Positions 48,091 to 57,339 of a stretch of DNA of 64,000 nucleotides are shown here, piece by piece; the stretch's first letter is position 1; each line of letters opens with the position of its first letter. The stretch lies in assembly GCA_019416455.1 (NCBI GenBank), contig DXXG01000004.1, positions 310,001 through 374,000 on the forward strand, given 5' to 3'. Made by a program: the position numbers and the translations under genes. Source of the stretch: Clostridiales bacterium. Its GTDB lineage: Bacteria > Bacillota > Clostridia > Oscillospirales > Acutalibacteraceae. The notes beneath the pieces were generated by a model. It saw only the letters and a list, made by a program, of their open reading frames with translations. It was not told where the DNA came from and ran no database searches.

Positions 48091-48627
48091 ATGGAGATCA
48101 AGGAATTCCCCAGAAATGACCAGGCTTTGCTCCGCCAGGCCCAGGAACTGCTTCAGGAATGCTTTCCCCAGGCGTACAGCGGAGACTTAGCGGCCCAGCA
48201 GATGGCCCTCTGCCTGGAGGAGGAGCGTCTGGCCTTTATGGCGGAAGAGGATGGAAGCCTGCTGGGCTTTGTGGGAGCCATGCCTCAGTACGGGGTCACA
48301 GCTTGGGAGCTTCATCCCCTGGCCGTGACAGAAGCCAGAAGGGGAGAGGGCATCGGAGCCGCCTTGGTGGCTCGATTGGAGAAGGAGTGTGCAGCTCGGG
48401 GCTGTCTCACCCTGTACCTGGGCACGGACGACGAGTTTTTCCAGACCTCTCTCAGCCAAGGAGACTTGTTTGAAGATACCTTCCAGAAGATCCGAAACAT
48501 CCAGAACCTGGGACATCATCCCTATGAGTTCTATCAGAAGCAAGGCTTCCAGATCGTGGGAGTGCTGCCCGATGCCAATGGACCGGGCAAGCCTGATATC
48601 TGGATGGCGAAGCGGGTCTCACAGTGA
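48091..48627 (+). CDS. GNAT acetyltransferase related to AAC(6')
   Basis: 178 residues; ATG at 48091, or the adjoining GTG at 48088, after GAGAGGAG. Acetyl-CoA loop RRGEGIGAALV. The C-terminal half (LYLGTDDEFFQTSLS, HHPYEFYQKQGFQIVGVLPD and GKPDIWMAKRV) closely follows the pattern of AAC(6')-type aminoglycoside acetyltransferases, including the long DDEFFQTSLSQGDLF insertion. Chromosomal copies are often intrinsic and need not confer resistance. Whether it acts on aminoglycosides is untested. It could be read through from ilvE. Confidence 0.82.
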   Translation: MEIKEFPRNDQALLRQAQELLQECFPQAYSGDLAAQQMALCLEEERLAFMAEEDGSLLGFVGAMPQYGVTAWELHPLAVTEARRGEGIGAALVARLEKECAARGCLTLYLGTDDEFFQTSLSQGDLFEDTFQKIRNIQNLGHHPYEFYQKQGFQIVGVLPDANGPGKPDIWMAKRVSQ

Positions 48628-48636
48628 CAAAAAACA

Positions 48637-48674
48637 GCGCCGGACCGACGGGGAACACCTGCCGGTCCGGCGCT
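48637..48674. terminator. Terminator between the acetyltransferase gene and recQ
   Basis: GCGCCGGACCG / CGGTCCGGCGC perfect 11-bp stem; T-rich on the plus strand, and placed at the end of recQ on the other. Confidence 0.85.
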
Positions 48675-48678
48675 TCTT

Positions 48679-50511
48679 CTATTTCTTTTCCTCTTTCCAG
48701 TGCTGGATCTCCTCCAGAAAGGCCGCGCCGTATTTTTGCAGCTTGGCCTGACCCACGCCGGGAACCTCCAACAGTTCCCCAGGCGTGGTGGGCTGATAGG
48801 CGGCCATGGCTTCCAGAGTGGCATTGGAGAACACCACGTACATGGGAACGTTTTGGGCCCGGGAGAGCTTTCCCCGCAGTTCTCGTAGACGGTTGTACAG
48901 TTCCGGATCGCTTTTGGGCAGGTCCCGGGGAGACTTTTTCACAGGCGCGGGCTTGTCTCCTTCCCGGATCTGCATCCACACCGTGTCCTGGCCCCGGAGC
49001 AGATCCTCCGCCCGTGGGCCTAGGGTCAGCGTGGGAAATTCTCCTTGGCTTTGGTCAAGATATCCCTGGGCTAATAGACTGTTTACCATGTCCCGCAAGG
49101 CTTCCTCCTTGTAGCCGGAGAGCTTGCCGTGGATGGGCAATTTCTCGAACCCCTGGCGCTGGACTTTCTCGCTTTTGCTGCCCCGCAGCACATCCAACAC
49201 CATTTTGATGCCGTAGCTCTGGCGCAGATACCGCACGCAGGAGAGAATGTCTCTTGCCTGCTGGGAGATGTCCACCTGACGGAAATTGCCTGTGCAGTTC
49301 TGGCAGTTACCGCATTGGGTGGGGGCGTGTTCTCCGAAGTAGTGGAGAATGTATTCCCGCAGGCAGGCGGTGGTGTAGCAGTAATTGGTCATGGCCCGCA
49401 GACGCTGCTCGTTTTGGCGGGTCAGCTGTTCCAGGGCTTTTTCGTCCAGATCCTGATTTTCCTCCCCCCGTGCCAAAAGGAACCGGTTTAGAGCCACGTC
49501 CTGGCCGCTGAACAGTAAAAAGCACTCCGCGGGCTGACCGTCACGGCCTGCCCGGCCCGCCTCCTGGTAATAGCTCTCCAGGTCCTTGGGCATATTATAG
49601 TGTATGACGAACCCTACGTTGGACTTGTCGATGCCCATGCCGAAAGCGTTGGTGGCTACCATTACCGTGGCTCGGTCATAGAGGAAATCTTCCTGATTTT
49701 TCTGCCGCTCCTGGTCGGTGAGCCCGGCGTGGTAACGGGTGGCGTCGTAGCCGTTATCCTGCAAGGCTTGGCATACCTCTTCCACAGCTTTTCGGGTGGC
49801 GCAATAGATGATCCCGCTTTTGTCCCGGCGTTTCTCCAAAAGCTGGAAGGTCTCCGACAGCTTGTCTTTGGGGCGTCGGACTTCGAAGTACAGGTTAGGA
49901 CGGTCAAAGCTGGTGACGGTGACCATGGGATCCCGCAGCTCCAGCAGGGAAAGAATGTCCCGCCGCACCCGAGGTGTAGCAGTGGCGGTGAAAGCGGAGA
50001 CCACGGGCCGTTTGGGCAGGGCCGCCACAAATTCCGGGATAGTGAGATAGCTTGGCCGAAAGTCCTGGCCCCATTGGGAGACGCAGTGGGCTTCGTCGAT
50101 GGTGACCATGGAGATGGACGCATTTTTGGCAAAATCCAGGAACTCCGGAGTCATAAGCCGTTCCGGCGCCACATAGATGATCTTGTACACTCCGGCCCGG
50201 GCATTGCGCAGCGCCGCCTGATACTGTCCCCAGCTTAAAGAACTGTTCAGGTAAGCTCCCCGCACCCCGTTCTGCACCAGGGACATCACTTGGTCTTTCA
50301 TCAGGGAGATGAGGGGGGATACCACCAAGGTGATCCCTTCCATCAATAGGGCGGGTACCTGGTAGCACACGGATTTGCCTGCTCCCGTGGGCATGATCCC
50401 CACTGAGTCCCGCCCAGAGAGCAGCGCGTCGATCAGGTCCTCCTGGCCCGGCCGAAAAGCAGGGTATCCGAAATACTGTTCCAATACTTGGAGTTTTGTG
50501 GGCACAGCCAT
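48679..50511 (-). CDS. recQ: ATP-dependent DNA helicase RecQ
   Basis: 610 residues. All helicase motifs are present: Walker A MPTGAGKSVCYQVPA, motif II DEAHCVSQWGQDFRPSY, motif III AFTATAT, motif V TNAFGMGIDKSNV, and motif VI YQEAGRAGRDG. The RQC zinc-binding Cys set (CLREYIL... CGNCQNC) and a C-terminal HRDC domain (LSRAQNVPMYVVFSNATLEAMA) complete the classical architecture. It unwinds forks and recombination intermediates. It is the only gene I found in the window that ends in TAG. Confidence 0.96.
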   Translation of the reverse strand: MAVPTKLQVLEQYFGYPAFRPGQEDLIDALLSGRDSVGIMPTGAGKSVCYQVPALLMEGITLVVSPLISLMKDQVMSLVQNGVRGAYLNSSLSWGQYQAALRNARAGVYKIIYVAPERLMTPEFLDFAKNASISMVTIDEAHCVSQWGQDFRPSYLTIPEFVAALPKRPVVSAFTATATPRVRRDILSLLELRDPMVTVTSFDRPNLYFEVRRPKDKLSETFQLLEKRRDKSGIIYCATRKAVEEVCQALQDNGYDATRYHAGLTDQERQKNQEDFLYDRATVMVATNAFGMGIDKSNVGFVIHYNMPKDLESYYQEAGRAGRDGQPAECFLLFSGQDVALNRFLLARGEENQDLDEKALEQLTRQNEQRLRAMTNYCYTTACLREYILHYFGEHAPTQCGNCQNCTGNFRQVDISQQARDILSCVRYLRQSYGIKMVLDVLRGSKSEKVQRQGFEKLPIHGKLSGYKEEALRDMVNSLLAQGYLDQSQGEFPTLTLGPRAEDLLRGQDTVWMQIREGDKPAPVKKSPRDLPKSDPELYNRLRELRGKLSRAQNVPMYVVFSNATLEAMAAYQPTTPGELLEVPGVGQAKLQKYGAAFLEEIQHWKEEKK

Positions 50512-50548
50512 CCTCTTTTCTTGCTAAAATCAATTCCTGACTGCCGGA

Positions 50549-50974
50549 TCATTCAACGGTGAATTCAGCAGCAAGGCTTCTGCCTTTTCCAGCGGCAGTC
50601 ACGGACTTTACGATGCGGTAGTTCCCTTTGGGCAGCTTCACACCCCAGTCCACGGAAAGTTCGTGAGTCTCTTGCGGTTCCAGAAGGATCCCTAAGGCAT
50701 CGAATTCCATTTCCTGATCGAAAGAATACCAGTTCCCGTCCCGCTGCTGTTCCAAGGCGAAAACATGGTCATATGTCATTTGCTCCTGGGTACGGTTTTC
50801 CAGCAGCAGTACCGCGCCGGTTTCCTTCAAGCTTCCTTCTTTCAGAGAGAGTGTGACCTCCTCTGAGGGGAGAATGTCGTCGTAGGGAGATGCTTGGGAA
50901 AATGTAGCCGAGTCGCAGGCGGCAAAGAGCATCACGCAGACACAAAGGGCAACGATCAGACACAGTTTCTTCAT
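50549..50974 (-). CDS. Ig-like-domain lipoprotein
   Basis: 141 residues from the ATG at 50974 behind GGGAGG; the further upstream frame has no ribosome site. Signal peptide with lipobox LFAAC (Cys20), so the protein is lipid-anchored outside. The mature part, VTLSLKEGSLKETGAVLLLENRTQEQM then YSFDQEMEFDALGILLEPQET and PKGNYRIVKSVT, matches the small bacterial Ig-like (Big_14-type) domain. No function is known; such proteins are common in gut Clostridia. Confidence 0.83.
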   Translation of the reverse strand: MKKLCLIVALCVCVMLFAACDSATFSQASPYDDILPSEEVTLSLKEGSLKETGAVLLLENRTQEQMTYDHVFALEQQRDGNWYSFDQEMEFDALGILLEPQETHELSVDWGVKLPKGNYRIVKSVTAAGKGRSLAAEFTVE

Positions 50975-51154
50975 GATAGCATCCTCCCTTTTCTTGATCT
51001 GTTGCCAAAAGGTGTTTTCCTTTAGTTTCATAATTATATCAGAAAAAGGATAGATGAGAAAGCTTGTGGGGGATTCTTTGGTAAAATAAATGCCAAATTT
51101 ATAAAATGATCTCTATACAAATTCACATTTTTAGAAAAAATCCCCAAATTTATC

Positions 51155-51184
51155 TTGCGATTTCCCTTCCAATAGTGCTATACT
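51155..51184 (+). promoter_or_regulatory. Promoter of the malQ-glgP operon
   Basis: TTGCGA (51155-51160), an 18-bp spacer, then TATACT (51179-51184). Confidence 0.7.
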
Positions 51185-51249
51185 AGGCCCAGAATCAAAC
51201 AATCCGGGGCGGGGAAGTACGCCCCTTTTCCTGCGAAAGGAGCATGAAC

Positions 51250-52776
51250 ATGGCAAAGAAAACCTGGATGACCCGAGGAGCGGGAGTGCTCCTGCCCGTC
51301 AGCAGTCTGCCATCCAAATACGGCATTGGCACCTTTGGAAAGGCGGCCAGGGAATGGGTGGATTTCCTGGCGCGGGCAAAGCAGAGCTATTGGCAGGTGC
51401 TTCCTTTGGGGCCTACCAGCTTTGGCGACAGTCCCTATCAAAGCTACTCCGCTTTTGCGGGTAATCCCTTGTTTATCGATCTTCAGCAGCTGTGCCAGGC
51501 AGGGTTGTTGAAGAAAGGCCGCTGCAAACGTACCCCCTGGGGGGAGGATCCCTCCTATGTAGACTATGATACGGTCCGAGCGGGAAAAGAACAGCTGCTC
51601 CGGCGGGCGTTCTCCAATTTCAAGAATTTCCGGGTGTTGGAGCGGTTCCGGAAGCGGAACCAGGCCTGGGTGGAGGACTACGCTCTTTACATGGTCATCA
51701 AGGAACAGATGAACGGCCGCCCCTGGCCGGAATGGGAAGAGAATCTGCGGCTGCGTGACCCGGAGACTTTGGAAACCTGGAAAAAGCGGTACAAGGAAAA
51801 CGTGGACTACCATGTGTTCACCCAGTTCCTGTTTTTCCAGCAGTGGAGCGACCTGAAGAAATACGCCAACGAAAAGGGCGTGAAGATTATTGGTGACGCC
51901 CCCATTTACGTGGCCATGGACAGTGCCGACGTGTGGGCGCATCCGGAGCTGTTCCAGCTGGACGAGAACAACCTTCCCACCGAAGTGGCAGGCTGTCCGC
52001 CGGACGCTTTTTCCGAGGACGGTCAGCTGTGGGGCAACCCTCTGTATCGGTGGGACGTGATGAAGGAGGATGGCTACGCCTGGTGGATGGAGCGGATCAA
52101 AGCAAATTTGTCCATGTACGACGTACTGCGCATCGATCATTTCCGGGGACTGGAAAGTTACTACGCCATTCCCTACGGAGACACCACCGCCCGCAACGGC
52201 CGCTGGCGCAAAGGTCCGGGGATGGATTTTATCCGCACCATCAACAAGACAGTAGAGGGCGCTGCCATTATCGCAGAGGATTTGGGAATGCTTACCCCGG
52301 CGGTGAACCGGCTGCTGAAGAGCAGCGGTTACCCCGGCATGAAGGTGCTGCAATTCGCCTTCAACGCAGGGGAGGAGAGCACGTACATGCCCCACAACCT
52401 GCCCACCCACTGTGTGGTGTACACCGGCACCCACGACAACGACACCACCCGTGGCTGGCTGGATACCGCCTCTCCCGATGACCTGGAACTGGCCATGGAT
52501 TACCTTGGCATCCGGGACGTGAAGGACGGCACTTGGGCCTTTATCAGGGCGGCTCTTTCCAGCGTGGCGGACCTGGCGGTGATTCCCTTCCAGGACTATC
52601 TGGATCTGGGCAGCGAGGCTCGGATCAATACCCCTTCCACGGTGGGGGGGCAGAACTGGAAATGGCGGTGTTCCATTGACAGCACCACCAAGAAGCTGGC
52701 GAAAAAAATGGCCCGGCTGGCCACTATTTACGGTCGGGCGAGAGAATTAGGAGGGAACAGCGATGCGGATGCGTGA
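51250..52776 (+). CDS. malQ: 4-alpha-glucanotransferase (amylomaltase)
   Basis: 508 residues from the ATG at 51250, 7 bases after AAAGGAG. GH77 motifs: RGAGVLLPVSSLPSKYGIGTFG, SYWQVLPLGPTSFGDSPYQS (split: WQVLPLGPTSFGDSPYQ), the nucleophile Asp in VLRIDHFRGLE, acid/base Glu in IIAEDLG, and the third acid in GTHDNDTT. It shuffles maltodextrin chains so that phosphorylase can degrade them. Its last 14 bases overlap glgP, giving tight coupling of the two enzymes of glycogen/maltodextrin breakdown. Confidence 0.95.
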   Translation: MAKKTWMTRGAGVLLPVSSLPSKYGIGTFGKAAREWVDFLARAKQSYWQVLPLGPTSFGDSPYQSYSAFAGNPLFIDLQQLCQAGLLKKGRCKRTPWGEDPSYVDYDTVRAGKEQLLRRAFSNFKNFRVLERFRKRNQAWVEDYALYMVIKEQMNGRPWPEWEENLRLRDPETLETWKKRYKENVDYHVFTQFLFFQQWSDLKKYANEKGVKIIGDAPIYVAMDSADVWAHPELFQLDENNLPTEVAGCPPDAFSEDGQLWGNPLYRWDVMKEDGYAWWMERIKANLSMYDVLRIDHFRGLESYYAIPYGDTTARNGRWRKGPGMDFIRTINKTVEGAAIIAEDLGMLTPAVNRLLKSSGYPGMKVLQFAFNAGEESTYMPHNLPTHCVVYTGTHDNDTTRGWLDTASPDDLELAMDYLGIRDVKDGTWAFIRAALSSVADLAVIPFQDYLDLGSEARINTPSTVGGQNWKWRCSIDSTTKKLAKKMARLATIYGRARELGGNSDADA

Positions 52777-55027
52777 CGAACTGGAACAGAAGGTGGGCCT
52801 GCGTTTTTCTAAGGGCCTGATGGCAGCCACGGATAAAGAGATCTACCTGGCGCTGCTGGAACTGACCCAGGAAAAGCTGGAAGCTGCCCGGCAGATCCAG
52901 GGGGAGAAGAAACTGTACTATATTTCCGCGGAGTTTCTGGTGGGCAAACTGCTGTCCAATAACCTGATCAACCTGGGCATCTACGACCAGGTGAAGGAAG
53001 CCCTGGCGGAAGCGGGGAAAGACCTGGCCAAAGTGGAGGAGCAGGAGACGGAGCCCTCCTTGGGCAACGGGGGTCTGGGAAGGCTCGCGGCCTGTTATCT
53101 GGATTCCGCCGCCACTCTGGGACTGCCCGGGGACGGCGTGGGTCTTTTGTACCATTTCGGCTTGTTTCACCAGTATTTCCAGGACCACAAGCAGAAGGAG
53201 AGGCCCGACGTTTGGCTCTCTCCCCAGAGCTGGCTGAAAAAGACCGGTATCACCTTCAAAGTGCCCTTTCCCCAGGGAGAGGTCACTTCCGTGCTGTATG
53301 ACCTGTATGTTTCCGGCTATGAGAGCGGCGTCAACCGGCTGCACCTGTTCGATCTGGAGACCGTGGACGAGGACTTGGTAAAACAGGGCATTGACTTTGA
53401 CAAAACGGATATCGCCCACAACCTGACGCTGTTCCTCTATCCCGATGACAGTGACCGGGCGGGACGGCTCTTGCGGGTGTATCAGCAGTATTTCATGGTC
53501 AGCTCCGCGGCCCAGCTGATCCTCAAGGAGCTGGAAGAGAAGGGTCGTTCCCTCAAGGATCTGCCCAAGTACGCGGTGATCCAGATCAACGACACCCACC
53601 CCTCCATGGTGATCCCCGAACTGATCCGGCTGCTCACCGCCAAAGGCCTGTCCATGGACGAGGCCATCGACGCGGTGACCAAGACCTGCGCCTACACTAA
53701 CCACACTATCCTGGCGGAAGCCCTGGAGAAGTGGCCCCTGGATTACCTGGAAGAAGCGGTGCCCCAGCTGGTGCCCATCATCCGAGAGCTGGATCAGCGA
53801 GTGAAAGCAAAATACCAGGACGAAAAGCTGGCCATTATCGACGAAAACGACCTGGTCCATATGGCCCATATGGATATCCACTACGGCTTCTCCGTCAACG
53901 GTGTGGCGTCTCTCCACACAGAGATCCTGGAGACCTCCGAGCTGAAGGCCTTTGCCGACCTGTACCCGGAGAAGTTCAATAACAAGACCAATGGCATCAC
54001 TTTCCGCCGCTGGCTCATGCATTGCGACCCGGCTCTGGCTCAGTTCATCACCGAGAAGATCGGCCCCGGCTGGAAAAAAGACGCCAATGAGCTGGAGAAG
54101 CTGCTCCAGTTCCAGGACGATGAGCCCACCCTCAAGCGGCTGCTGGAGATCAAGCAGGAGAACAAGAAGGCCCTGGCGGACTACCTGAAAGAGGAGTCCG
54201 GCGTGGAGATCGACGAGAACTCCGTGTACGATATCCAGATCAAGCGGCTCCACGAGTACAAGCGCCAGCAGATGAACGCCCTTTACATCATCTGGAAATA
54301 TAAGCAGATCAAGGCGGGGCACAAGCCCAAGCGGCCTATCACCCTGCTGTTCGGCGCCAAGGCTGCCCCGGCTTATATCATCGCCAAGGACATCATCCAT
54401 CTGATCCTTTGCCTCCAGGATATCATTGACCATGACCCGGAGGTGAGCCCCTGGTTGAAGGTTGTGATGGTGGAGAACTATAACATCACCTGGGCCCAGC
54501 GGCTCATCCCCGCCTGCGACATCTCCGAGCAGATCTCTCTTGCTTCCAAAGAGGCCAGCGGCACCGGAAACATGAAGTTTATGCTCAACGGCGCCGTGAC
54601 CCTGGGCACCATGGACGGTGCCAACGTGGAAATCCACGACCTGGTGGGGAAGGAGAATATCTATATCTTCGGCAAATCCAGCGAGACGGTGATGGACCTG
54701 TACTCCGAGAGCGCCTACCATCCCTGGGACTTCTACGGCAAGGATGAAGAGATCACCGACCTGGTGGACTTTATCATCAGCCCTCAAATGATGCGTCTGG
54801 GTGATCCGGAGAACCTGGCCCGGCTCTACAAAGACATGACCCGGAAAGACTGGTTCATGGCGCTGCTGGATGTGAAGGAGTATATCCAAGTGAAGGAGCA
54901 GGCCTTGGAGGAGTTCGAGGACCGCTTGGCCTGGGCAAAGAAAATGCTGGTGAATATCGCCAAAGCAGGATATTTCTCCTCTGACCGCTCCGTGGCCGAG
55001 TACAACCGGGACATCTGGAAGCTGTGA
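52763..55027 (+). CDS. glgP: Glycogen/maltodextrin phosphorylase
   Basis: 754 residues, ATG after GGAGGG, overlapping malQ by 14 bases. GT35 features: EPSLGNGGLGRLAACYLDS (split: SLGNGGLGRLAAC), IQINDTHPSMVIPEL, and the PLP Lys motif EASGTGNMKFMLNGA. The N-terminal extension of eukaryotic and E. coli enzymes is trimmed. It releases glucose-1-phosphate from glycogen or maltodextrins. Together with malQ it forms a two-gene degradation operon. No terminator is obvious after it. Confidence 0.95.
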   Translation: MRMRDELEQKVGLRFSKGLMAATDKEIYLALLELTQEKLEAARQIQGEKKLYYISAEFLVGKLLSNNLINLGIYDQVKEALAEAGKDLAKVEEQETEPSLGNGGLGRLAACYLDSAATLGLPGDGVGLLYHFGLFHQYFQDHKQKERPDVWLSPQSWLKKTGITFKVPFPQGEVTSVLYDLYVSGYESGVNRLHLFDLETVDEDLVKQGIDFDKTDIAHNLTLFLYPDDSDRAGRLLRVYQQYFMVSSAAQLILKELEEKGRSLKDLPKYAVIQINDTHPSMVIPELIRLLTAKGLSMDEAIDAVTKTCAYTNHTILAEALEKWPLDYLEEAVPQLVPIIRELDQRVKAKYQDEKLAIIDENDLVHMAHMDIHYGFSVNGVASLHTEILETSELKAFADLYPEKFNNKTNGITFRRWLMHCDPALAQFITEKIGPGWKKDANELEKLLQFQDDEPTLKRLLEIKQENKKALADYLKEESGVEIDENSVYDIQIKRLHEYKRQQMNALYIIWKYKQIKAGHKPKRPITLLFGAKAAPAYIIAKDIIHLILCLQDIIDHDPEVSPWLKVVMVENYNITWAQRLIPACDISEQISLASKEASGTGNMKFMLNGAVTLGTMDGANVEIHDLVGKENIYIFGKSSETVMDLYSESAYHPWDFYGKDEEITDLVDFIISPQMMRLGDPENLARLYKDMTRKDWFMALLDVKEYIQVKEQALEEFEDRLAWAKKMLVNIAKAGYFSSDRSVAEYNRDIWKL

Positions 55028-55060
55028 CCAAAGCCTGGGAGCAGGTCTTTGAAGTTTGCC

Positions 55061-55090
55061 TTGACTTACCCCAAACCCATAGGCTATAAT
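55061..55090 (+). promoter_or_regulatory. Promoter of the mntP riboswitch transcript
   Basis: TTGACT, an 18-bp spacer, then TATAAT (55085-55090). Confidence 0.75.
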
Positions 55091-55099
55091 CAGGAAACG

Positions 55100-55293
55100 A
55101 TCAATAGCCTTTCGGCCTGTACCAAGGCCGGGAAGGATCCCATGGGGGAGTAGTTTGCGGCTTGCCGCGGCAATGTCAACACAATGGTCGAAAGATCTGG
55201 TATTGTCTGAAAAAACGAGACTCATGGAAAACGCCCGTTCATTCATAGAATTGGGTGTTTTCCGCGAGTCTTTTTTCATGCGCGGAAAACACC
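55100..55293 (+). promoter_or_regulatory. Mn2+ (yybP-ykoY-type) riboswitch with terminator expression platform
   Basis: The leader of mntP contains GGGGAGTAG (~55145), the conserved start of the yybP-ykoY aptamer, with following hairpins. Then the terminator AGACTC..GGAAAAC / GTTTTCC..GAGTCTTTTTT (55218-55276). GGTGTTTTCCGCG (55254-55266) is the exact complement of CGCGGAAAACACC (55281-55293), giving an alternative pairing that would break the terminator. The aptamer match is from memory of the consensus. Confidence 0.72.
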
Positions 55294-55317
55294 GAAAACA
55301 ACTTGGAGGTAAAAAAG

Positions 55318-55881
55318 ATGGGTTTGGTGGAATTGTTTTTAATCGCAGTGGGCCTTTCTATGGACGCCTTTGCCGTCTCGGTATGTAAGGGCCTGGCTCT
55401 GCGGAAGGTGAATGTCCGGCAGATGGCTCTGGTGGGCCTGTGGTTCGGCGGATTCCAGGCGCTGATGCCCCTGATCGGCTACTTCGTGGGTGTCCAGTTC
55501 CGGGATCAGATCACCTTTATCGATCACTGGATCGCCTTTGGTCTGTTGGCGGTCATTGGCGGCAACATGATCCGGGAAGCTCTTTCCGGGGAAGAGGAAT
55601 GTGCTGACGCTTCCCTGTCGATCAAAGCCATGTTCCCCATGGCAGTGGCTACCAGCATCGACGCTTTGGCGGTGGGCGTGAGCTTTGCTTTCCTCAGCGT
55701 GAACATCTGGGCCGCCGTGTCCTTTATCGGGGCCATCACCTTTGTGTTGTCCATGGTCGGCGTGAAAGTGGGCAGCCTGTTTGGTTCCAAGTACAAGAGC
55801 AAAGCGGAGCTGGTAGGCGGCGCCATTCTCATCCTCATGGGCTTGAAGATCCTGCTGGAACATCTGGGCGTGTTCGGCTAA
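55318..55881 (+). CDS. mntP: Manganese efflux pump MntP
   Basis: 187 residues from the ATG at 55318 after GGAGGT; the leader upstream contains a terminator and is not coding. Six membrane helices in two repeats, with the conserved acidic sites GLSMDAFAVSVCKGL and the second-half ATSIDALAVGVSFAFL. MntP exports Mn2+ to prevent toxicity. A yybP-ykoY-type manganese riboswitch in the leader fits, as for the E. coli gene. An NAD(P)H-oxidoreductase-like gene follows after 40 bp. Confidence 0.93.
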   Translation: MGLVELFLIAVGLSMDAFAVSVCKGLALRKVNVRQMALVGLWFGGFQALMPLIGYFVGVQFRDQITFIDHWIAFGLLAVIGGNMIREALSGEEECADASLSIKAMFPMAVATSIDALAVGVSFAFLSVNIWAAVSFIGAITFVLSMVGVKVGSLFGSKYKSKAELVGGAILILMGLKILLEHLGVFG

Positions 55882-55921
55882 TAGGCCGAGACGCCTCATT
55901 CGGGAAAGGAGCGAAAAAACC

Positions 55922-56509
55922 ATGTCCCTGTTTTCGTCAAAGAAAAAAGCGTTGGTGCTGTTTGGATCACCTCACGGTCACGGGTACACCCGCAGGCTGC
56001 TGGACTGCTTTCTGGAGTGTGTTCGGGAGAACAAGAGCTGGGAGATCCAAGAGGTGGACCTGTACGAGAGAGCGCTCCATGCCTGCACCGGCTGCCGGGT
56101 CTGTGCCCAGGAGGAGCGGTGCTCTTTTGACGACTTAGACGACGTGGACAAGGCTCTGCGCCAGTGCGACCTGCTGGTGGTGGCGTCTCCCGTGTACAAC
56201 TTTTCCTACCCCGCTCCGGTGAAGGCTTGGCTGGACCGGACTCAGCGGTATTTTGAGGCCAGGTTCTCCCTGGGGATCAAACCGCCCATTAAGAAACATC
56301 GGAAAGCGGTGCTGCTGCTGACCATGGGGTCCCAGGACAGTTTCGGGGTGGAGGTATGCACCCATCAGCTGGAGCGGGCCTTCAGCGTGATGAACACCAC
56401 TCTGGCCGGATGCGCCCTGTGGGATGCTACCGATCTTGGGGAGGAACATAAAGGAGAAGCTCAGGCCCATGCCCGGGCAATCGCTCTTGAAATCCTGAAA
56501 GAAATGTGA
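55922..56509 (+). CDS. Flavodoxin-fold NAD(P)H-dependent oxidoreductase
   Basis: 195 residues, ATG after AAAGGAG. FMN-binding loop LVLFGSPHGHGYTRRLLDCF, then HACTGCRVCAQEERCSFDD with a CxxCx6C cluster, and VVASPVYNFSYPAPVKAWLDR. This is the iron-sulfur flavoprotein/NADPH-dependent FMN reductase group common in anaerobes. The extra cysteines suggest an iron-sulfur cluster, although the spacing is short for a full CX2CX2C motif. Electron partner unknown. It may be read from mntP. Confidence 0.85.
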   Translation: MSLFSSKKKALVLFGSPHGHGYTRRLLDCFLECVRENKSWEIQEVDLYERALHACTGCRVCAQEERCSFDDLDDVDKALRQCDLLVVASPVYNFSYPAPVKAWLDRTQRYFEARFSLGIKPPIKKHRKAVLLLTMGSQDSFGVEVCTHQLERAFSVMNTTLAGCALWDATDLGEEHKGEAQAHARAIALEILKEM

Positions 56510-56515
56510 TATGAT
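56487..56515 (+). promoter_or_regulatory. Promoter of yebC
   Basis: TTGAAA (56487-56492), a 17-bp spacer, then TATGAT (56510-56515), overlapping the end of the preceding gene. Confidence 0.65.
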
Positions 56516-56555
56516 ATCTCGAAGAATACACTAGTGTGGATAAGGCGGTTGAATC

Positions 56556-57302
56556 ATGTCAGGACATTCTAAATGGAACAACATTAAGCGGAAAAAGGAA
56601 AAGGCAGACGGCGCTAAAGCCAAGATCTTCACCAAGATCGGCCGTGAGCTCACCGTGGCGGTAAAAGAAGGCGGCAGCGCTGACCCGGCGGCAAACTCCC
56701 GTCTGCGGGACTGCATCGCTAAGGCGAAGGCTGCTAACGTGCCCAACGACAACATCGAGCGGATCATCAAGAAGGCCGCCGGCGACGGCAGCACCGACAA
56801 CTATGAGAACGTCACCTATGAAGGCTACGGCCCCAACGGCGTGGCGGTGATCGTGGAGGCCCTCACCGACAACCGGAACCGTACCGCTGCCGATGTGCGT
56901 CACGCTTTCGATAAGTTTGGCGGCAACCTGGGTACCACTGGCTGCGTTTCCTTTATGTTTAACAAGAAGGGTGTTATCGTCATCGAGAAGGAAGGCCTGG
57001 ACGAGGATACGGTCATGGGCGACGCTTTGGAGGCAGGCGCTTCCGATTTCGCCGCTGATGAGGACGTGTTCGAGATCTCCACAGAACCCTCTGATTTCAG
57101 TGGCGTTCGGGAAGATCTGGAGAAGAAGGGTTACGAGTTCGTTTCCGCCGAGGTGGAGATGGTGCCCGATACCTACACCAAGATCGACGACGAAGAGATC
57201 ATCGTGAAGATGCAGAAGATGCTGGACCTCTTGGAGGACAACGACGACGTGCAGAACGTGTGGCACAACTGGGACGCTCCCGAAGAGGAAGAAGAGGAAT
57301 AA
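56556..57302 (+). CDS. yebC: YebC/TACO1 family protein
   Basis: 248 residues opening MSGHSKWNNIKRKKEKADGAKA, the near-invariant YebC N terminus (split: SGHSKWNNIKRKKEKADGAK). It has the full three-domain length. Homologues are described as transcriptional regulators (PmpR) and, more recently, as translation factors that help ribosomes pass proline stretches. The C-terminal ~15 residues are extremely acidic (DAPEEEEEE). A terminator follows. Confidence 0.94.
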   Translation: MSGHSKWNNIKRKKEKADGAKAKIFTKIGRELTVAVKEGGSADPAANSRLRDCIAKAKAANVPNDNIERIIKKAAGDGSTDNYENVTYEGYGPNGVAVIVEALTDNRNRTAADVRHAFDKFGGNLGTTGCVSFMFNKKGVIVIEKEGLDEDTVMGDALEAGASDFAADEDVFEISTEPSDFSGVREDLEKKGYEFVSAEVEMVPDTYTKIDDEEIIVKMQKMLDLLEDNDDVQNVWHNWDAPEEEEEE

Positions 57303-57339
57303 ACAGGAAAGCGCTGGGGCTGCCCTGCTTTCTGTCAGG

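Noticed and set aside
52724..55279. 851-codon open frame antisense to glgP
   Set aside because: Antisense to a canonical phosphorylase with every motif; product lacks domains.
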